A stretch of DNA of 64,000 nt from Zingiber officinale (lineage: Eukaryota; Streptophyta; Magnoliopsida; Zingiberales; Zingiberaceae). Shown here in pieces: positions 57,915 to 64,000 of the stretch. Numbering within the stretch: position 1 is the first letter of the stretch; every line of letters begins with the position of its first letter. The position numbers were made by a program, and so were the translations under genes. The notes beneath the pieces are model-generated. The model was not told where the DNA came from. It saw nothing but the letters and a program-made list of their open reading frames with translations, and ran no database searches. The stretch covers positions 45,699,461 to 45,763,460 of the forward strand of contig NC_056005.1 of NCBI RefSeq assembly GCF_018446385.1, in the 5' to 3' direction.

Positions 57915-60324
57915 TGTTAGAGTGTATACTAAAAGCCTAGCTTTTGGTATAAACATTTATCTAGAAATAAGAATCACATTGGTCAAATGTCTACATTTAT
58001 GATAAATGTAGTTGCTCAATTAATTTATATTGTAGATAACATGGTGTGTGGTGTCACACACAGAAGATCATGTTATCGGTTCCTTATAAATTATAAACAG
58101 TTGCTCACGACTAAGATGGAAAGGAACAAACCATTGGAAGGTCATAGTGTAATTAGGTGTTAGTTTATCTTAACTATATAATTACACTAGTACACTTAGA
58201 GTGTATTGAGTAGGACCATTTGAGGTCGTTCTTTTTATACTGACTTTATAAAGGAACAAAGACCTCAGTTATTATGGAAGTGTGTGCTCTTAATCCTAAT
58301 ATAATAACAAGCACATATATTTGATATTTATTTCTTTAATTTATCAATGGGTGAGATTTAGTTCGATGAATCAATAAGCCCGATAAGTTGGGAAATGATA
58401 TCACTTATAGTGTGTGTTGTTGATTATAGAAGGAAACTGTGTCCTAGTGATACTAGGTTGATAATGTCCTCAAGAGGAGCTCATAAGGATTGTCATGTTA
58501 AACCCTGCAGGTGGACTTAGTCCGACATGATAATAAGGTTGAGTGGTACTACTCTTGGACTAAGAAATTAATTAAATGAGTTGTCAGTAACTCACTTAAT
58601 TAGTGGACATTCGATATCTTAAACACAGGGAGACTAACACACTCATAATAAGAAGGAGCCCAAAAATGTAATTTGGGATTGGTGCGGTAGTTCAATAATA
58701 ATTCTCTAGTGGAATGAATTATTATTGATAAAATTAAGTTGTGTGTTCAGGGCGAACACGGGATGCTTAATTTTATCGGGAGACCAAAACCAATTCCTCC
58801 TCTCGGTCCCTATCGTAGCCTCTTATTTATAGAGTTCTATACCCACCTATACCCACCTTCTATACCCACACAATAGGGGCCGGCCAAGCTAGCTTGGGAA
58901 CAAGCTAGGGCCGGCCTAGGTATAAAATTGGGTGGCCGGCCCTAGCTTGAACCCAAGCTAGTGGGGGCCGGCCAAATTAAATTTAAAAGGGATTTTAATT
59001 TTAGTTTTTATTATGTGGAAGAAATAATTTATTAAAGAGAATTAAAATTAAAATATCTCTCTTGTAAAAGATCTACAAAGATTAAAGAAAGAGATTAGAT
59101 CTCTTTCCTTATTTGTAGATTGAGAGTTATTTTATTTTTTCTTTAAAAATTATCCACATGTTGATAAAATTAAAATTATAGAAATTTCCTTTATCAACCA
59201 TGAAGAGATTTTAAAGAGAAATTTTATTTTTAAAATTTCCGGAAACAAATTAGGAAGTTTTAATTGTTGATTAAAACTTGTCCAATTTGCTCTCCAATGA
59301 TGTGGCCGGCCATTGAAGTTTAATTTGGAAAATTTGTTTTATTTTTCTAAATTAAATCATGTTAAGGAAATTGAGGAAATTTTATTGTAATTAAATTTCC
59401 AAATTTGCCTAGGCCAAGGAATATAAAAGAAGGGGTGAGGGTGCCTTCATGAGACACAACCTCTATTGTTTTCTCTCCCTCTTTTCCTTGGTGTTGTGGC
59501 CGGCCATCATCTCTTCTCTTCTTCCTCTTTGTGGTGGCCGAAACTCTCTATTGCTTGGAGGTCTTGTGGAGGACGGATACTACTTGGAGAAGAAGAAGAA
59601 GAAGGAGAGGAAGCTTGCATCTCTTAGAGCTTGGTTGGTGTTTTTCTTCTTCCTTGGTGGAGCTTTCTTGTTTTGGCCGAACCTAGCTAGGAGGAGAAGA
59701 AGGTGCTTGGTGGTTTCTCATCTCGAAGATCGTTGCCCACACAACGTCCGAGGTTAGAAGAGGAATACGGTAGAAGATCAAGAGGTTTTTCTACAAGGTA
59801 TAACTAGTAATTTTTCTTTCCGCATCATGCTAGTTATTTATGGAAATAATACCAAATACAAGAGGCTTACGATTCTAGAATTTCGAATATGTTTTTCGAT
59901 GTTGTGTTCTTTTGTTTTTTCTTTTCCTTGTGATTTGATTGTTCTTTTCGGTTAACCTAAAGTTATTTTAGGAAATTAAATATTAGCTTTCCATAAAAGG
60001 TTTTGTCTAGTCGGTGGTGGTTGCTCCCATATCCAAGAAGGCCGTGTGCCTCGCCATGTCAGTACTGGGAACCAATTATGGAAATTAATATTTAATGGAA
60101 TTAATAACTTAAGGTGATTTGGTTCGAACGTGTTAAGTTCCGCAGGAGACCCAAGTCAAAACCTAAAAGAACGAATAGATTAAGTTTTGTATCAAACGTG
60201 TTAAGTTCCGCAGGCGATCCAAAATTTAATTTAAAAGAACACATGGTAGCTAGGAAAACGTTCAGATCTTTGTACAAAATTTTTGTACAGTGGAACCTCT
60301 AGGCTTTCCGAGTAGCAACCAACA
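57915..60324 (+). repeat. 5' LTR of the long-LTR copia element
   Basis: 2410 bp, TGTTAGAGTGTATAC to AACCAACA. It contains GGCCGGCC-type words (58870-58970), a ~64-bp tandem duplication with 'cgtgttaagttccgcagg' at about 60125 and 60190, and a near-perfect palindrome 'gtacaaaatttttgtac' at about 60272-60289. The GC-rich frame 59449-59757 is not conserved in the sister LTR. Confidence 0.85.
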
Positions 60325-60326
60325 AT

Positions 60327-60338
60327 TGGTATCAGAGC
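60327..60338 (+). other. Primer binding site of the long-LTR copia element
   Basis: Perfect TGGTATCAGAGC two bases after the LTR end. Confidence 0.85.
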
Positions 60339-61950
60339 TAGGGTTTTGCCTCTGTGTATTTGGTATTAGTTTAATTATGCACATGTCATACATAATTTAG
60401 GCAGGATAATAGTAGGATGTGCTAACTTTGTGGATACAAGGATCCAACTATTATGGCTTATAGTTATTATGTGTGTGATTGGACCCTTGGACATGTCAAG
60501 GGCATTTTATTGTGTGTGCATGATTGTATTATAAAATACAGCAGGAGCTGTATTTAGTTTTATTAGGATTTTATTTTTGATCTAGATACATGTACATTCC
60601 TTTTATGGAATATAGGATCAAAATTGTAAAATTCTATTTATGTCGCGGATCGAATCTTGCAAAGCGTGGAACCTTCTAAGGATCAGAGGCGCAGCGGAAC
60701 TAGGAGCAAGATGGATGCGACAGCTAGACCCGGTGGCGGTGGCCAAATATGGCAGCAGCTTGGGATGACAACACACGGAGGACAACTAGAGATAAAAGCC
60801 ATAATAGTTGAAAATTAGATTTTCTATTTATTGCTTTTATATTGTGATGTGTGTGCATGTTAGTTTACAAGTTTAGTAGGCTAGCATAGTTAAAATTCCT
60901 CATTAATAAATAACTAAGTGGGAGAGGGATTTTTAAGTAAATCCCATGGTCTCCATTACTGGTTTGTAAGTGATGCAAACAAGCTTGCGCGTTGGCTCTG
61001 AGTGCCTTCCTCCATAACGGATGAGCTAGTTTGCAGATCACTAGAACAGACTTCCATTTTTGGATGACTATAGGAAGTTAATTAAGAGCGTGTGATCTTC
61101 CCCAACGGAAGGGGCATAATCTTATTAATGGACTTAGTGTCAAGTAATGGTATACACTTAGACACATCTAATAGTATCCTCCCATCGGAGTCATTTATTA
61201 TTTGTGTGACCAAATGAAACCAACTATTAATTTGTCATAAAACTAGGTTGACAAGATAATAAAATTAAAGGGTTAAAACCCTCTTACAAATGATTGATTT
61301 TGTATACGTCCCCCACACTAACGTGGCATACAAAATTAACGGTGTTTGAGATAATTTTATTTGTCATAAAGTTACGTTGACAAGATAGTTAATGGGTAAA
61401 ACCCTCCTCTTACAAATGTTGATTTTGTATACGTCCACACTAACGTGGCATGCAAAATTTACGGTGTTTTGAGGTGTTGGTAAATTTAAATAATATTGTT
61501 AGAGGAATCAATATTATTTTAAATTTAGAAGTCTTGACCAAATATTTGATTAAAGATAGACCAACTATTAATTTTATTCGTCATAAAGTAAGGTTGACGA
61601 GATAATAAAATTAAATGATAAAATTTCCTCTTTGAATTTGTATACGTCCACACTAACGTGGCATACAAAATTCATGGAGATTTTTAAGGAGTTGGTCTTA
61701 ACCAAATATTTTTGTGATTCTTAGGATGATGGTCAATCCCTAGCTGATATACTTTAGGATAGACTTAGTGGTCCCAATTATAATTGATTGGAAATAGGAT
61801 TTGGATATTAAGGTAGACTGTCTTCTTAGAACTAAGAACAATTTAGGTGTATTTAATTCATTAGTTGAAACATGTCTAGTGGTGTTATCTACCAGAACCT
61901 GGAATGTAGATACAAGATGTCATTAATCATGTCTGCAATTCATTGCAGGG
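60339..61950 (+). other. Leader and lost gag region
   Basis: No gag frame recognised in this 1.6 kb. A repeat cluster lies at 61231-61680. A short GC-richer stretch with many Gly/Ala codons (60690-60790) is unassigned. Confidence 0.5.
61231..61690 (+). repeat. ~120-190-bp repeat, 3 units
   Basis: 'gtcataaa.ta.gttgac.agata' followed by 'ttgtatacgtcc.cactaacgtggcat' occurs at about 61231-61340, 61360-61460 and 61585-61680. Confidence 0.7.
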
Positions 61951-64000
61951 TTCCAGGAAACCCGACAACTAAATGAAAGGTAAATCACCGTCCACATGGG
62001 CACTACTGTAAAAGTGGTAGCTATTGCAGTGGGAGATGTTTATCCTTTGATAAGAATAAAATATGGATTTTAAGTAATTGTCTTTACGTACCAAGTTTAG
62101 AAAGAACCTGATTTCAGTTTCTAAACTATTATAGATATTGTGTCTATTTTGATAACAAAGTTGTTATCAAGAAAAATAGGGAAGTTATCTATTCTGGTAT
62201 GATGGTTGACAATTTATAATCCAATAACTCTCACGATGCAACAAATGGAAATTAGTAACACATCTTCTAACTTTAAGAGAAAGTAACCTTCGGAAATGAA
62301 CCAATTATATCCTTGGCATCTAAGGCTAGGTTATATTAACTTGAGTATGATTCATTGGTAGCTGATAAACTTTTGGGTTCATTAGTAGTGGAAATCTTTC
62401 CAACCTGCGAGTCTTACTTGGAAGGAAAATAACCAAAAAGCTTTTAAGTTCAAGTGGTATGGAGTCAAAGATATGTTGAAATCGGTTCATTCTGATTTGT
62501 GTGATCCTATGACTATCCAAGCAAGAGGTTGTTTCAAATATTTCGTCTATTTTATAGACAACTATTTGATATACGGATACATTTACTTGATGTGCCAGAA
62601 GTCTAAGTGCTTTGATTAGTTCAAAGAGTATGAGGCTGATGTGGAGAAATGTCAAGGTAAAAGTATCAAGACACTACGGTGAGATCGTAGTGGCAAGTCC
62701 CTCTTGAGAGATTTTAGGAGTCACTTATCAGTAGTTGGATTTCAATCCCAACTAACTGCATCTGGTACACCCCAACAGAATGGTGTAGTAGAAAGAAGGT
62801 AAAGGACTCTTATGGAATAATTAGATAGATGATGAGTTATTCAGAAAATTACCAAATTTGTTTTAAGGATAAAACTCTGAAAACGAAAGTGAACATAGTA
62901 CCTTCCAAGATAGAACTCTCTACTCATATAGAATTGCTGAATAGGCGTAAGCCTATTTTGAAGCATATTCGGATTTAGGTAATCCAGCACATATGTTAAA
63001 AAGAGATAATAATAAGTTGGATAGAAGTTCACTTGTTTGTAAGTTATCCTAGATAAACAAAAGTAGGTTTATAGTCTTAAAAATCAGAAGGTCATTGTTA
63101 GCATCAATGACTGATTTTAAAAGGACTATATAATGAACCACGTGCTCATAAGAAAATTTGTTCTTAAGGAAATAATAAAAGACATGTCTAACCTAGTACC
63201 AACTGTACAAGATGAGATACCACAAGAAAACTGCAACACGTATCACAAATGATACACAATTGCAGAAAGTGCCTTGTCATAGTGGGAGGGTTGTTAGGCA
63301 ACCTAAAAAGATTCATGTTTTGGGAGAGTTTTTGGACTCGATCCCTGGAGGACATGAACCTGATCTCCGGACATATGACGAAGCACTCCAAGATAAAGAT
63401 GCAATATCTTGGCAAAGAGTAATGAATAACAGAATTAGAATATATGTATTCTAATAAAATCTGGAAGCTTGTAGAACCACCAAATGGTGTAAAAGACTTT
63501 GGGTATAAAAAGGTTTATAATAGGAAAAGAGGGATAGACAGGAAGGTAGAAACTTTCAAAGCAAGGCTAGATGAAAAAGGAAACTTTTTCACTGGTAGCC
63601 ATGATTAAGTCTATCCGGATTCTTTTATCTATTTGGCAAGTGGATGTCAAGACAGCATTCCTTAATGGAAGTCTTGAAGAAAACATCCATAAAAAGCAAC
63701 CAGAAGGGTTCATTGCAAAGGGCTAAGAGCATCTTGTGTGTAAGCTCAATCAGTCTATGGACTGAGGCAAAGCTTCAAGGTCTTGGAACATCCGGTTTAT
63801 CAAAGTAATTCAGATCTATGGATTTAGTAACCGGATAAGTCTTGTGTATACAAAAGATATGATGGAAACGTGGTGGTATTTCTTGTACTATACTTAGATA
63901 ATATTTTTGGTAGTTGGAAACAATATCAAAATGTTGTCAGAAGTAAGGGTATGGTTGTCCAAACAATTCGATATAAAGGACTTGGGAGAATGTATATATT
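61951..64000 (+). pseudogene. pol: Copia pol: protease, integrase and RT traces
   Basis: Protease tail words appear near 62020-62110 ('YVPSL'). The integrase core has 'SVHSDLCDPM' (62480), a Asp-containing 'DRSGK' block (62683) and an intact GTPQQNGVVERR (about 62762-62797). RT has 'VDVKTAFLNGSLEENIH' (63641) and 'QPEGFIAKG'; the catalytic YVDD reads YLDN (about 63892-63903). At least fifteen stops and several frameshifts are present, and it ends at the window edge just after 'IKDLGECIY'. Lineage is Tork/Angela-like at best, low certainty. Confidence 0.78.

Larger units (their letters stand above)
57915..64000 (+). mobile_element. Long-LTR copia element, degenerate, runs off the window
   Basis: LTR 57915-60324 and primer site 60327-60338 are followed by a long stretch with little coding signal, then protease, integrase and RT traces to the window end. 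Same family as the solo LTR at 47257-49791. The base word before it is 'gcctc', which should recur after its 3' LTR. Confidence 0.8.

Noticed and set aside
57708..57920. A short frame near the GGGCGCCC words
   Set aside because: It lies in a SIRE-like LTR fragment, and no similarity is recognised.

Overview
The window is a block of plant repetitive DNA, from an angiosperm nuclear genome. I could not name the species; a monocot is only a guess. It is a stack of nested transposable elements of several classes. The only host-gene material I can support is a broken receptor-like kinase inside a DNA transposon. No intact cellular gene was found.

Layout, left to right. 1-3934: rearranged long terminal repeats (LTRs) of one Ty3/gypsy chromovirus family of the Tekay/Del type, including an inverted LTR piece (1231-3084) and a SIRE-like LTR fragment (866-1230). 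3935-8472: internal region of Tekay copy A, with a decayed gag, a 33-nt piece of tRNA-Ile at a deletion junction, and a pol frame broken only by stop codons. Its 3' LTR (8473-10652 and 21434-22170) is split by Tekay copy B (10653-21433). Copy B is complete, with 2.6-2.75 kb LTRs and a 5-bp target duplication, but gag, protease and most of the reverse transcriptase (RT) are replaced by non-coding minisatellite DNA. 23088-31621: a probable CACTA-type DNA transposon with CACTA...TAGTG ends and GCGACGAAT-like subterminal repeats. It carries exons and introns of an S-domain receptor kinase and an array of about 1.08-kb tandem units.

32104-53930: an Athila-type Ty3/gypsy element on the minus strand, flanked by a 5-bp TTAAA duplication. 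It keeps gag, protease and an ATHILA ORF-1-like frame but no RT, RNase H or integrase. It was hit twice: by a gag-only SIRE/Maximus-type copia element (34313-41132, duplication ATTTT), and by a Tekay solo LTR inside gag (46165-51633), itself split by a copia solo LTR (47257-49791). 54033-57301 is an Ale-like copia element cut off before RT, followed by a SIRE-like LTR fragment (57302-57914). From 57915 a degenerate long-LTR copia element runs out of the window.

How the parts relate: the nesting gives a relative insertion order. Several elements (Tekay B, the Athila element, the gag-only SIRE) lack the enzymes needed for their own movement but have paired LTRs, so they probably relied on relatives for pol functions. 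The most unusual signals are palindrome arrays present in both LTR and internal DNA of two unrelated families, the tRNA half at a deletion junction, the gag-only element with an intact 491-residue frame, and the intron-containing kinase captured in the DNA transposon. All boundaries were read by eye; none was checked by alignment software.
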